Below are positions 53,274 to 62,586 of a DNA stretch of 64,000 bases, piece by piece. The stretch comes from UKL13-2 sp043744255. Its GTDB lineage: Bacteria; Pseudomonadota; Gammaproteobacteria; Burkholderiales; Usitatibacteraceae. Each line of letters opens with the position of its first letter. Position 1 is the stretch's first letter. The notes under the pieces were generated by a model. The model had not been told where the DNA came from. It worked only from the letters and a program-made list of their open reading frames with translations, and ran no database searches. The position numbers and the translations under genes are program-made. The stretch covers positions 1 to 64,000 of the forward strand of contig JAYTVA010000117.1 in NCBI GenBank assembly GCA_043744255.1, in the 5' to 3' direction.

Positions 53274-54740
53274 CTAAATCGCCCGCGAAAACCGCTCGCC
53301 TGATCGCGGCACCACCTTGATGCGGCTGGGCAATGGCGCGGGCTCAATCGCCGGTGCTGGCCGGGGCAATTTCACATATCGATCAAACACCATCGCGACG
53401 ATGCGCACCAAAAATCGCCCGGTCGCGGTGACGCTGATGCGATCCTCGCTAAGCGTCACCAGGCCATCACGCGCCAACCCTTCCAGTTCGCGCCACTCGG
53501 CTGCGAAGTAGTCGCGAAAGCGGATCGCGTGTGTGGCCTCGATTACCGCTAGGTCGAGCGCAAAATTACACATCACCGCTTGAATCACATCGCGGCGCAA
53601 TCGGTCGTCGGCACCGAGCGCGATGCCGCGTGCGACTGGCAATTCGCCCCGATCCAGCGCGGCGTAGTACTCGTCCAGCGTCTTCACGTTTTGGCTGTAC
53701 GTTGCGCCCACCTTGCTGATGGCGGAAATACCGAACGCGATCAGGTCGCAATCGGGCTGCGTCGAGTAGCCCTGAAAATTACGATGCAGTCGGCCATCAC
53801 GCTGCGCGATCGCCAGCTCATCATGCTGGAGCGCAAAGTGATCCATGCCGATGTAGGCATAGCCAGCTTGGGCGAGCTGCGCGACTGCCGACGCCATGAT
53901 TTCCAGCTTGGCGGCGCCGTCCGGCAAATCACCCTCCTCGATGCGGCGTTGTGGTTTGAACATGCCCGGCAGGTGTGCGTAGCTGTAGAGCGCGATGCGG
54001 TCTGGGTGCATGACGACGACTTGCTCCAGCGTGTGGCGAAAGCCCGCCACTGTTTGTTTCGGCAATCCATAGATAAGATCGACGTTGATCGAGGTGACAC
54101 CGCAGCGGCGTGCGGCGGTGATCGCATTCGCGGTTTCCAATGGGCTCTGCACGCGATTCACTGCCGCTTGCACGGCGGGGTCGAAGTCCTGCACGCCCAA
54201 ACTCATGCGGTTAAACCCCATTGCGGCGAGTGCGGCGATCCGCGTGGCATCGACCGTGCGCGGATCAATTTCGATGGCGTATTCGCCCGGCAGCAATTCG
54301 AAATGTCGCGCGAGGCTGCTCATCATCGAACGCAATTCCTGATCCGACAGGAACGTCGGCGTGCCGCCACCGAGGTGCAATTGGGTGACGCGGCGGGAGC
54401 CAGAAAGCATCTGCGCGACCAACTCGAATTCCCGCTCCAGATGCCGCAGGTAGGTCGCGGATCGGCTGTGATCGCGCGTAACGATCTTGTTGCAGCCGCA
54501 GTAGAAGCAAACGGTGTTGCAGAACGGCAGGTGGATGTAGAGCGACAGCGGAACGTCACCGGGACTGGACGCGCGCGCGGCAAGGTCGGCGCGATAGTCA
54601 CGTACGCCGAATTCATTCGAGAATCGGTCAGCCGTGGGGTAGGATGTATAGCGTGGGCCGGGGCGGTCGTATTTGGTGATCAGCCGTTGATCGACGATTT
54701 GATTTGCGCTGCATTGCGCGGAAATGGATAAGGAGGTCAT
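53274..54740 (-). CDS. hemN: Oxygen-independent coproporphyrinogen III oxidase
   Basis: 488 residues of the radical-SAM family. YDRPGPRYTSYPTADRF is near the start, the cluster motif is CNTVCFYCGCN, and LHLGGGTPTFL, EIDPRT and QDFDPAVQAAVNR follow. It decarboxylates coproporphyrinogen III anaerobically in haem synthesis, which suits a locus with 36 haem sites next door. The ATG at 54740 is preferred to upstream in-frame starts, because an FNR-type box at 54799-54812 would otherwise lie inside the gene. Confidence 0.93.
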   Translation of the reverse strand: MTSLSISAQCSANQIVDQRLITKYDRPGPRYTSYPTADRFSNEFGVRDYRADLAARASSPGDVPLSLYIHLPFCNTVCFYCGCNKIVTRDHSRSATYLRHLEREFELVAQMLSGSRRVTQLHLGGGTPTFLSDQELRSMMSSLARHFELLPGEYAIEIDPRTVDATRIAALAAMGFNRMSLGVQDFDPAVQAAVNRVQSPLETANAITAARRCGVTSINVDLIYGLPKQTVAGFRHTLEQVVVMHPDRIALYSYAHLPGMFKPQRRIEEGDLPDGAAKLEIMASAVAQLAQAGYAYIGMDHFALQHDELAIAQRDGRLHRNFQGYSTQPDCDLIAFGISAISKVGATYSQNVKTLDEYYAALDRGELPVARGIALGADDRLRRDVIQAVMCNFALDLAVIEATHAIRFRDYFAAEWRELEGLARDGLVTLSEDRISVTATGRFLVRIVAMVFDRYVKLPRPAPAIEPAPLPSRIKVVPRSGERFSRAI

Positions 54741-54798
54741 CGAAGTTGGCTCGCAGTACGGTAGGTATCCCATCCTCGCAGTTAGCCGCGCCATGCGT

Positions 54799-54812
54799 TT
54801 GATTTCCGTCAA
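54799..54812 (-). promoter_or_regulatory. FNR-type box (one mismatch) upstream of hemN
   Basis: TTGAT-TTCC-GTCAA deviates at one base from the consensus. It lies 58 bases upstream of the hemN ATG at 54740 and could also affect the divergent lipoprotein gene. hemN is a classical FNR/ANR target. Confidence 0.6.
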
Positions 54813-54906
54813 AGACGGGTCAATGATCGGGCTTGGGGGTGACATGTTCCAGCGCGCCCCGTCATTTGACCCGAAGGCGCAATTACGCAGAGAGGCGTAA
54901 ATCCAC

Positions 54907-55503
54907 ATGCCGATTCGAGTAATGAAGATCCTTTGCGGATTGCTGAGCTGCTTTGTAGCCGCATGTGCTCCATTTCTGGTGGTTACTGACTACCAGCCAA
55001 AAATGTTGGACAGCAAAATTCACACCAGCAACTGTTTGAGCTTGAAAACTGTGGAATACGGTGTCGAAGGAATCGTACTCAAGAGTCGCGTGAGCAACGG
55101 GCCAGGCGGTAAATTGTGGCTGTATGTTCACTTTGCGGTTCCCGCTGGCATCACGGCGGAATTGCTTTCGCCGACTATCACGGTCAACAACTCGTCCGCG
55201 AGTGGCGATCTGCAAGTACCCATCCTTGGCATGTTCACGTCTGATACGCCTTTCCCAACGATCGACTCCATCAAAAACCCGAAGCTGGGATCACTGCGAC
55301 CGATGCAAGGCGAAGATCTACGCGTACGTGACCACACCTACCCGCGCGGCTACTGGATCAACGTGCCGATGGCGGAGGTGCCCGTCGGCGATCTGCGCAT
55401 TGACTTGCCAGACATGCAAATCAACGAGCGCACGGTGAAAATTCCGACGGTCACTTTCAAACGCATGCATCATGTTGAATTCATGGCGCCCCTAAACTGT
55501 TGA
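54907..55503 (+). CDS. Hypothetical lipoprotein
   Basis: 198 residues. The signal sequence MKILCGLLSCFVAAC ends in a lipobox; the ATG at 54922 would start exactly there, and 54907 adds five residues. The rest is a beta-rich soluble domain (GGKLWLYVHFAVPAGI, YWINVPMAEVPVGDLRIDLPDM) without known motifs. It is divergent from hemN and no function can be assigned. Confidence 0.6.
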   Translation: MPIRVMKILCGLLSCFVAACAPFLVVTDYQPKMLDSKIHTSNCLSLKTVEYGVEGIVLKSRVSNGPGGKLWLYVHFAVPAGITAELLSPTITVNNSSASGDLQVPILGMFTSDTPFPTIDSIKNPKLGSLRPMQGEDLRVRDHTYPRGYWINVPMAEVPVGDLRIDLPDMQINERTVKIPTVTFKRMHHVEFMAPLNC

Positions 55504-55758
55504 GTTGTGGATTCGACAAATTGTTGCTCCCCATGAATGCAGTTTAGCGACGACTATTTCCGTTCCACCGGATTGAATCCCGACAAGTGTTTGGTCGCAC
55601 ACGCAGCACCCCGCTGATTCCATGCGCGGCGCGGGTGCCGCAACGTGATCTCGCCGAGTTCGACCGCGACACCCGCGAGCACTACAAAAACCAACCCAGC
55701 TCAACAGAAAAAAAGCACGCCACCGCTACGCCATTTCTCCTGCAGCCGAAGCCCGCAT

Positions 55759-56082
55759 TTATTTCATGAAATTTCTTAAGTACATGAAGGTTGCCCCCAC
55801 TGCGCCAATGAGCGGCACGGCGACAAGCGCTAACGGGAACCAATCAGAGATCAAGTGCGCAGCATAGGGCATTAACCATAAGCAAAGCGCTGAAACCAAT
55901 GATGCAATGAAAATCGCCGCGCCTAGAAACCTGTTTGCACTAAACCACGCCGCTGAATCCGCCATGGTTGCCGCAGTTCTAAGGCCGTAATATCGGTTTT
56001 GATCAACTAGTTGAAAAACGAGCGGCAACGCGACCGCCGCAAGGACAGCGCATACCAAGAAAGCAGATGATCGGTTCAGCAT
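55759..56082 (-). CDS. SdpI-like small membrane protein
   Basis: 107 residues with three or four TM segments. The stretch NRYYGLRTAATMADSAAWFSANRFLG matches the SdpI-family pattern (G-x-RT...W..ANR..G). SdpI family members confer immunity or act in membrane signalling in Firmicutes; in proteobacteria the role is unknown. The frame open to 56097 would begin with TTG, so the ATG at 56082 is chosen. A perfect FNR-type box lies 67 bases upstream. Confidence 0.6.
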   Translation of the reverse strand: MLNRSSAFLVCAVLAAVALPLVFQLVDQNRYYGLRTAATMADSAAWFSANRFLGAAIFIASLVSALCLWLMPYAAHLISDWFPLALVAVPLIGAVGATFMYLRNFMK

Positions 56083-56148
56083 TCTCAAGCTCCGCAACTA
56101 GCTATTGAACAGACTACGACCATCGTCGTAGGTGGGCGCGCCAACTGT

Positions 56149-56162
56149 TTGATATTGATCAA
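56149..56162 (-). promoter_or_regulatory. Perfect FNR-type box upstream of the SdpI-like gene
   Basis: TTGAT-ATTG-ATCAA is an exact palindromic match to the FNR/ANR consensus. Its only downstream gene start is the leftward SdpI-like gene at 56082. On the other side are only the last bases of the cusA-like gene. Confidence 0.7.
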
Positions 56163-56179
56163 CCACCAGTGAAATTCGT

Positions 56180-59100
56180 TTACTTCGTCGGCAAATTTCG
56201 CCGCCGCAACAACAAATACACCGCCGGAATCACAAACATCGACAGCAACGGTGCCGTCACCATGCCGCCCACCATCGGTGCTGCGATTCGTTGCATCACT
56301 TCCGAGCCGGTGCCGCTACCGAGCATGATGGGGATGAGGCCGGCAATGATGACGGCCACGGTCATGGCCTTTGGTCGCACGCGCAACACCGCACCTTCGC
56401 GGATGGCGTCGAGCAGATCGTCGGCGCTGGTGTGGTTGGCTGCCACGCGCGCATCCCACGCGTGGCGCAGGTACAGCAGCATGATCACGCCGAACTCGGC
56501 AGCAACCCCGGCGAGGGCAATGAAGCCGACGCCACTCGCGACCGACACGTGATGCCCAAGTAGCCACAGTAGCCAGATGCCACCGGCCAATGCAAACGGC
56601 AAGGTCGCCATGATGAGCAGTGCTTCGTCGAATCGCTTGAAGATGACATATAGCAGCACAAAAATAATCACCAACGTTGCGGGCACCACGACTTTGAGTT
56701 TCTCGGTCGCGCGTTCGAGATATTCAAACTGCCCGGACCATGACACCGAATATCCTGGTGGCAACTTTACTTCTTTGCCAACGGCGCGCTGCATGTCGTT
56801 GACCGCCGATTTCAGATCGCGTCCGCGAGTATCGACATACACCCAGCCAGACAGCCGCGCGTTCTCGCTTTTCAACATCGGCGGTCCGTCGCTTATTTGC
56901 ACTATCGCCACGTCGCTTAAGCGAATCTGCGCGCCGCGTTCGGTGAGAATCGGCAGGTCGCGCAATTTTTCAGGTGAGTCGCGCAGTTCGCGCGGGTAGC
57001 GCACGTTGATCGGGAAGCGCTGCAACCCTTCGATGGTTTCGCCAATATTTTCGCCGCCAATGGCGGCCGCGACCACGCTTTGCACATCGGTGATGTTGAG
57101 TCCGAATCGCGCAGCGGCATCGCGATTGATGTTGATGTCGAGGTAACGTCCCCCCGACAAGCGCTCCGCCAGTGCCGACGACACGCCGGGGATGGCTTTG
57201 ACCACACGCTCGATCTCGGTGGTGATGCGGTCAATCTCCGCGAGGCTCGCGCCAGCGACCTTGACGCCCACCGGGCTCTTGATGCCAGTGGCGAGCATGT
57301 CGATACGGTTACGAATCGGTGGCACCCAGATGTTGGCAAGACCTGGCACCTTGACGATGCGATCCAATTCCTCGACCAGTTTGTCGGTGGTCATGCCGAC
57401 GCGCCATTGTTCGCGCGGCTTGAATTGAATGGTGGTCTCGAACATCTCCAGCGGAGCCGGGTCGGTGGCAGTCTCCGCCCTACCCGCCTTGCCGAAAACG
57501 CTGGCCACTTCCGGCACGGTTTTGATCAGCCGATCTGTTTGTTGCAGCAGCTCGCTGACCTTGCCTGCCGACAATCCCGGCAACGCGGACGGCATGTACA
57601 GAAGATCGCCCTCGTCCAACGGCGGCATGAATTCGCTGCCCAGCCGACTCGCTGGCCACAGCGTTGCAATCGCGATTAGCATTGCGAGCAGCAGCGTCGT
57701 CTTGGGAAAACGCAGCACGCCGTCTAGCAGTGGTCGGTAAATCGCGATCAGAAAACGGTTGAGCGGGTTTTTTGTTTCAGCCGGAATATGCCCGCGTATC
57801 AGATACCCCATCAGCACCGGAATGAGCGTCACCGCCAGCCCCGCCGCAGCTGCCATCGCATAGCTTTTGGTGAACGCCAGCGGTGAAAACAGCCGCCCTT
57901 CCTGCGCCTCCAGACTAAACACCGGGATGAACGAGAGCACGATGATGAGCAGCGAGAAGAATAACGCCGGGCCCACCTCGGCAGCCGCGTCACCGATCAC
58001 CTGCCAATGCGCTTCGCCGGTTAATGTCTCATTCGGGTGCGCGTGGTTCCAGCTTTCAATGTGTTTGTGCGCGTTCTCAATCATCACCACGGCCGCATCG
58101 ACCATCGCACCAACGGCAATGGCAATGCCGCCCAGCGACATGATGTTGGCGTTGACCCCCTGATAGCGCATCACGATGAACGCCGCCAGCACGCCCAGCG
58201 GCAGCGAGACCACCGCCACCACTGCCGAGCGCAGATGAAACAGAAACACCGCGCACACCAGCGCGACCACGATGAATTCCTCGATCAGTTTTTCTTGCAG
58301 ATTTTGTACGGCGCGATTGATGAGATTGGCGCGGTCATAGGTCGGTACGATCTCGACGCCGGGTGGCAGACTGGTTCTCAACTCCGCCAATTTCGCTTTC
58401 ACGGCGGCAATCGTCTCCAGCGCATTCTTGCCTGAGCGCATGACGATGATGCCGCCCGCCACTTCGCCCTCGCCGTTCAGTTCGGCAATGCCGCGCCGCA
58501 TCTCGGGCCCGAGCTGAATGCGCGCCACATCACCGAGCCGCACCGACACACCAGCGTCGGTGGTCATCAACGGAATTTTGCGAAAATCATCCAGCGTGCG
58601 CAGGTAGCCCGAGGCGCGCACCATGTATTCGGCTTCGCCGAGTTCGAGCACCGAGCCGCCGGTTTCCTGATTCGCGCGTTGCACTGCCTCGATGACTTTG
58701 CCGTGCGCGATGTTGTAGGCGCGCATCTTGTTCGGGTCGAGCACGATCTGATATTGCCGCACCATGCCGCCGACCGACGCCACCTCAGAAACATTCGCGA
58801 CCGTTTTCAGTTCGTACTTCAAAAACCAGTCTTGCAGCGCACGCAGTTGCGATAAATCCAGCTTGCCGCTGCGGTCAGTCAGCGCGTATTCGTAGACCCA
58901 ACCCACCCCCGTCGCGTCCGGCCCGAGCGACGCCTTGGCCTGCGTGGGCAGGCGTGACTGCACTTGATTCAGGTACTCCAGCACCCGTGAGCGCGCCCAG
59001 TACGGATCGGTGCCGTCCTCAAACAAAATGTAGACGAACGAATCACCGAAGAACGAGTAACCGCGCACCGTTTTAGCACCCGGCACCGACAGCATGGTGG

Positions 59101-59311
59101 TGGTGAGCGGATAGGTGACCTGATTCTCGACGATCTGTGGTGCTTGTCCCGGATAGGTGGTGCGGATGATGACTTGCACATCCGACAAATCCGGAAGGGC
59201 ATCAAGCGCAGTGCGGCTTAGCGACCACACACCCCAGCTCGCGAGCATGATGGTCGCGATCAGCACCAAGAAGCGATTGCCAATTGAGGAGCGAATGAGT
59301 TTGGCGATCAT
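56180..59311 (-). CDS. cusA: Heavy-metal RND efflux pump, CusA-like
   Basis: 1043 residues, as for CusA. It is close to CusA throughout: LDALPDLSDVQVIIRT near the start, the TM4 acidic residue region GAMVDAAVVMIENAHKH, AETATDPAPLEMFETT, PPIRNRIDMLATGIKSP and the end LLSMFVIPAVYLL. It should drive proton-coupled export of Cu(I)/Ag(I) through CusBC-like partners. Of the three CusA Met ligands recalled (573, 623, 672), the first two are present, but the third position reads Leu in AARFGLNITD. It overlaps the adaptor gene by 4 bases. Confidence 0.88.
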   Translation of the reverse strand: MIAKLIRSSIGNRFLVLIATIMLASWGVWSLSRTALDALPDLSDVQVIIRTTYPGQAPQIVENQVTYPLTTTMLSVPGAKTVRGYSFFGDSFVYILFEDGTDPYWARSRVLEYLNQVQSRLPTQAKASLGPDATGVGWVYEYALTDRSGKLDLSQLRALQDWFLKYELKTVANVSEVASVGGMVRQYQIVLDPNKMRAYNIAHGKVIEAVQRANQETGGSVLELGEAEYMVRASGYLRTLDDFRKIPLMTTDAGVSVRLGDVARIQLGPEMRRGIAELNGEGEVAGGIIVMRSGKNALETIAAVKAKLAELRTSLPPGVEIVPTYDRANLINRAVQNLQEKLIEEFIVVALVCAVFLFHLRSAVVAVVSLPLGVLAAFIVMRYQGVNANIMSLGGIAIAVGAMVDAAVVMIENAHKHIESWNHAHPNETLTGEAHWQVIGDAAAEVGPALFFSLLIIVLSFIPVFSLEAQEGRLFSPLAFTKSYAMAAAAGLAVTLIPVLMGYLIRGHIPAETKNPLNRFLIAIYRPLLDGVLRFPKTTLLLAMLIAIATLWPASRLGSEFMPPLDEGDLLYMPSALPGLSAGKVSELLQQTDRLIKTVPEVASVFGKAGRAETATDPAPLEMFETTIQFKPREQWRVGMTTDKLVEELDRIVKVPGLANIWVPPIRNRIDMLATGIKSPVGVKVAGASLAEIDRITTEIERVVKAIPGVSSALAERLSGGRYLDININRDAAARFGLNITDVQSVVAAAIGGENIGETIEGLQRFPINVRYPRELRDSPEKLRDLPILTERGAQIRLSDVAIVQISDGPPMLKSENARLSGWVYVDTRGRDLKSAVNDMQRAVGKEVKLPPGYSVSWSGQFEYLERATEKLKVVVPATLVIIFVLLYVIFKRFDEALLIMATLPFALAGGIWLLWLLGHHVSVASGVGFIALAGVAAEFGVIMLLYLRHAWDARVAANHTSADDLLDAIREGAVLRVRPKAMTVAVIIAGLIPIMLGSGTGSEVMQRIAAPMVGGMVTAPLLSMFVIPAVYLLLRRRNLPTK

Positions 59312-60582
59312 TTGCGCATCTCGTTCGCGTTCACTTTTGCTGGTGCCGGCTCGACCATGCGCGTTGCTGTTCCACGCAGGCTCGCTTCGGAATCGATCAA
59401 AAATTGCCCCGACAACACGACCTTTTGTCCGAGCGCCAAACCCTTGCGAATTTCGCTTTTACCATTGCTCTCAGTGCCGATTTCCACATCGACAGTGCTG
59501 AATTTTCCGTCTGCTTCCGCGAGTACCACCACACTGCGGGTGCCGGTCTGGATCACGGCTTCGCTGGGCACCAGCAAGGCTTCCGTTTGCGTCGGTGACG
59601 CAAAGCGCACGGTGGCAAACATTCCCGGTCGCAACTGCCCGCCAACATTCGCAAGCTCGATCCGTACTTTCACCGTGCGCGTCGCGGTATTGATCTCCGG
59701 CAGGATCGCGGCGACCCGGCCCTTGTACAACGTGCCCGGATACGCCGCCGCGCGTGCCTCGACCGCCGCACCCGGCCGCACGCTCGCCGACTGACTTTCC
59801 GGCACCTCCGCATTGACCCACACCGAACCGAGCCCGTTGATGCGAAACAGCATCGCACCCGGTGTCACCGTCATGCCTTCACGCGCGCCGAGTTCGGCGA
59901 TCACGCCGGTAGTCGGTGCAACCAATGTGAACCGCGCCTGCACCTTGCCCTTACTCTCGATGGCGCGTACCTGGTTCTCTGACATGCCGACCAGCAGCAT
60001 GCGCTGTCGGGCAGCGGACAACAGCGCGTCCACGTCACGTCCTTGCATGCGTTTCACACCCAAATATTCTTCCTGCACCGCTACCCAATCGGGCGCGAAC
60101 ATCTCCACCAGCGGCTGACCTTGTCGCACCGGATCGAGCGGCGCGCGCACGTACAAACGCTCGATGTAGCCCGCCACCCGCGCCTGCACCAACGCCACAT
60201 CGCGGTCGTTATAAGCCACACTGCCGACGGCTTCGAGCGCCTGACGCAAGGTACCCCGCGTCACCTCGGCGGTGCGGACGCCGAGATTTTGTTGCAGGCG
60301 CGCGCTGACCGTGACTTTGCTCGTGTCATCGCTATCCGCATAGACCGGTACCAAGTCCATATCCATGAACGGCGACTTGCCGGGCTTGTCGAACTTTTGT
60401 GCAGGTGACATTGGATCGTGCCAGTACAGAATTTTCTTGCCCGCGTTGGCGTCCGCTGCCCCGCTCGGCTGCGCGGGTGCCGCCATCTCCATCCCGCGCC
60501 GCATGCCAACGTTGTACAACCCATAGCCGCCGACGCCCGCCAGCACAGTGACGACCGCTGCGATCACAAAAACTTTTTTCAT
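59308..60582 (-). CDS. cusB: RND efflux periplasmic adaptor, CusB-like
   Basis: 424 residues of the membrane-fusion family. An N-terminal anchor is followed by a heavy-metal-binding segment YWHDPMSPAQKFDKPGKS and FMDMDLVPVYAD. Lipoyl/barrel-sandwich and beta-barrel parts follow (VALVQARVAGYIERLYV, LVAPTTGVIAELGAREGM, PGTLYKGRVAAILPEIN). It links the inner pump to the outer-membrane channel. GGAGGCACC precedes the ATG, and its ends overlap both neighbours (ATGA). Confidence 0.88.
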   Translation of the reverse strand: MKKVFVIAAVVTVLAGVGGYGLYNVGMRRGMEMAAPAQPSGAADANAGKKILYWHDPMSPAQKFDKPGKSPFMDMDLVPVYADSDDTSKVTVSARLQQNLGVRTAEVTRGTLRQALEAVGSVAYNDRDVALVQARVAGYIERLYVRAPLDPVRQGQPLVEMFAPDWVAVQEEYLGVKRMQGRDVDALLSAARQRMLLVGMSENQVRAIESKGKVQARFTLVAPTTGVIAELGAREGMTVTPGAMLFRINGLGSVWVNAEVPESQSASVRPGAAVEARAAAYPGTLYKGRVAAILPEINTATRTVKVRIELANVGGQLRPGMFATVRFASPTQTEALLVPSEAVIQTGTRSVVVLAEADGKFSTVDVEIGTESNGKSEIRKGLALGQKVVLSGQFLIDSEASLRGTATRMVEPAPAKVNANEMRK

Positions 60583-61892
60583 GGTGCCTCCTTGTTTGCC
60601 AATGCGGCGCGCGGCGCATCCTCAGGCAGCAAATAGTTGAGTTGCGCCCACACCCGCACCGTGTCCATTTCGGTTTGCAGGGTTTGCAGGCGCGCTTCGA
60701 TTTCGTCGCGCCGTGCGGTCAGCAGTGCCGACAAATCACCTTTGCCGCCGCGATAGCTGGACAACGCCGCTTCGCTGCGTTGGCGCGTGAGCGGCAGTAG
60801 CTCGTCACGCAATCGCGCCACGCGCTGTAAGCCGCTGCGCCAGTCGTTGATGAGTGTGCGCAATTCAAGTTCATGGTTGCGCAACGCATCGTCGCGCCGT
60901 GCACGCGCTTCTTCCACCATCGCCAGCCGCGATGACAGCTCGCGATCCTGGCGATTCATCCGATCCCACTGCAAGGGAATCGACACGCCGACTGACAGCA
61001 TGTTGGAAAACGACGAGCCGCGCTGGGCGTACGTGACCTCCACGCTCCAGTCGGATTTCTTATTGGCTTGCGCGAGGCGAACGTCAGCATCCGCGATATT
61101 GATTTGCTGGGTGAGAGATTCGAGTTGCGGATGACGTTGGATCTCTGCGTCGGGATGCCCGGCGTCAAAGCGCAGCGTTTGCCAATCAGGTTTGTCCCCC
61201 AGTGGTCGCGCGGCAGCATCACCGATCCAGCGCGCCAGCATCGTCGCTGCGTTGCTCACCAGTCGATCAATCTGGCTGGCGCGGTCTGCCAGCGAAACCA
61301 CGGCCGCGCGCGCGGCAAAAATATCGGCCTGCATGCCGCGGCCAGCGCGAAACGCGGACTCGGCGGCCTCGACTTGCAAACGCGTCTCCTGCGCTTGCTC
61401 GGTCAATACCGCGCGCATGGCATTGGTGTAATAGCGGTCGATCCACGCCAACGCAGTGTCGCGTTGCACGTTGGCAAGACTGACCATTTTTTCCGCCGCG
61501 TTGCGATCCGCTTCTCGCTCGAATCGCTCGGCCTTGAGCTTGCGTTTTTCTTCACGCGGAAACTCTTGCGAAATGCCAATGCGCCGCATGGTCATGAATT
61601 CGCGTCCGAAGCTGTATTTATCCGCACCATCGAGCGGGAAGTTGTCCACGCCAAAGCGCAGTACCGGGTCAGGACGCTGCCCCGCCGCCACCGCCATGTG
61701 ACGCGCCGCGTCGGTCAATGCATCCTGCGCGACCAGCTGACGAGACTGCTGCACAGCCAAGCGCTGCGCCTCGCCAAGCGATAGGGGCAACAACACCGGC
61801 TCAGCCGCCAGCGTTGAAAAGACCTGAAACGCCAATAACGACGTCATGTTCGCGAGAAACACGACGTTGAAAACACGTGAATGAAATCGCAT
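60579..61892 (-). CDS. TolC-family outer-membrane factor, CusC-like
   Basis: 437 residues with a signal peptide and the outer-membrane efflux protein layout: two long helical hairpin repeats (AQRLAVQQSRQLVAQDALTD; LTQQINIADADVRLAQANKKSDWSVEVTYAQRG). The start at 61892 is chosen for its GGAGGTGGT site; the frame opens at 61922. It is the first gene of a leftward three-gene efflux operon. Confidence 0.82.
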   Translation of the reverse strand: MRFHSRVFNVVFLANMTSLLAFQVFSTLAAEPVLLPLSLGEAQRLAVQQSRQLVAQDALTDAARHMAVAAGQRPDPVLRFGVDNFPLDGADKYSFGREFMTMRRIGISQEFPREEKRKLKAERFEREADRNAAEKMVSLANVQRDTALAWIDRYYTNAMRAVLTEQAQETRLQVEAAESAFRAGRGMQADIFAARAAVVSLADRASQIDRLVSNAATMLARWIGDAAARPLGDKPDWQTLRFDAGHPDAEIQRHPQLESLTQQINIADADVRLAQANKKSDWSVEVTYAQRGSSFSNMLSVGVSIPLQWDRMNRQDRELSSRLAMVEEARARRDDALRNHELELRTLINDWRSGLQRVARLRDELLPLTRQRSEAALSSYRGGKGDLSALLTARRDEIEARLQTLQTEMDTVRVWAQLNYLLPEDAPRAALANKEAP

Positions 61893-61968
61893 ACCACCTC
61901 CAGACAACGAACCAATGCGCAAGCGTCGCGCGTTGCGCGCGACAGCAGGACGTGAAACGGTCTGATGG

Positions 61969-62349
61969 CTAAATACGAAAACAGCAATGGCGAATCGCGA
62001 GTGGCGGTCCGGCCGCGTGTGTGAGCAGCGAGGTCTGGATAGAGACGGCTGGGGCAGCGATTGAACGATCCGGCATCAACGAGATCACCAGCCCCCGCGT
62101 CAACATGACCGGAAAGTCCGGCGCTGCGATCTTGTCGATCGACTGCGGCTCAGCCATGCAGTGTGCGCGGCACAGGCCGGGCTGCGCCGGGTTGGGGTGC
62201 GCACAGGGCGCGGCACTTTGCGACGGCTCGGAAAGCGTCGCCCCACTTAACGGCAGATTGGGGCAGGCATACGCGGCCACGGCAAGCTGTGCAAACAACA
62301 GCGCTGCCATTGCCATTGTTACGACCACGCGTTTGAAAACAAAGTTCAT
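61969..62349 (-). CDS. Small Cys/His-containing secreted protein upstream of the efflux operon
   Basis: 126 residues with a signal peptide (MAMAALLFAQLAVAAYACP). The mature part has Cys in YACP, SAAPCAHP, PGLCRAHCMAEP and the end RHCCFRI. The CxxxC and HCC clusters suggest soft-metal binding. I recall similar small proteins in front of Cus/Czc systems but cannot name the family. A metal-delivery or sensing role for the pump is inferred from position. Confidence 0.6.
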   Translation of the reverse strand: MNFVFKRVVVTMAMAALLFAQLAVAAYACPNLPLSGATLSEPSQSAAPCAHPNPAQPGLCRAHCMAEPQSIDKIAAPDFPVMLTRGLVISLMPDRSIAAPAVSIQTSLLTHAAGPPLAIRHCCFRI

Positions 62350-62422
62350 CTGAGCAAGCAATGCCGGTTAGGTGAGTTTGAATGTCACTGTGGACATTGG
62401 ATCGCACAACACGGTATTGGTT

Positions 62423-62436
62423 TTGATCGGCGTCAA
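62423..62436. promoter_or_regulatory. FNR-type box (one mismatch) between the Cys-rich gene and uspA
   Basis: TTGAT-CGGC-GTCAA has one deviation from the consensus. It is 151 bases before the UspA ATG and 74 bases before the divergent Cys-rich gene. Universal stress protein genes are common ANR/FNR targets. Confidence 0.5.
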
Positions 62437-62586
62437 AAAACCAACAAGAAAGCGAACGCGTGCCAACGCAGCCGGGCGGAATCAGGCCAGCACCACACTT
62501 TGCGCTTCGTCAATACCGGTCCGCTGCATTCCGCAAAACTACTCGTACCGCTTCAAGCGCGCCCCAACTAAAGAGGAGAATCCGCC

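Noticed and set aside
53580..54731. A 383-codon open frame antisense to hemN
   Set aside because: It mirrors the hemN frame; the translation is low in hydrophobic cores and shows no family motif.
55492..55769. Short open frames between the hypothetical lipoprotein and the SdpI-like gene
   Set aside because: They are 60-70 codons, lack ribosome-binding sites and show no motif; the gap is probably non-coding.
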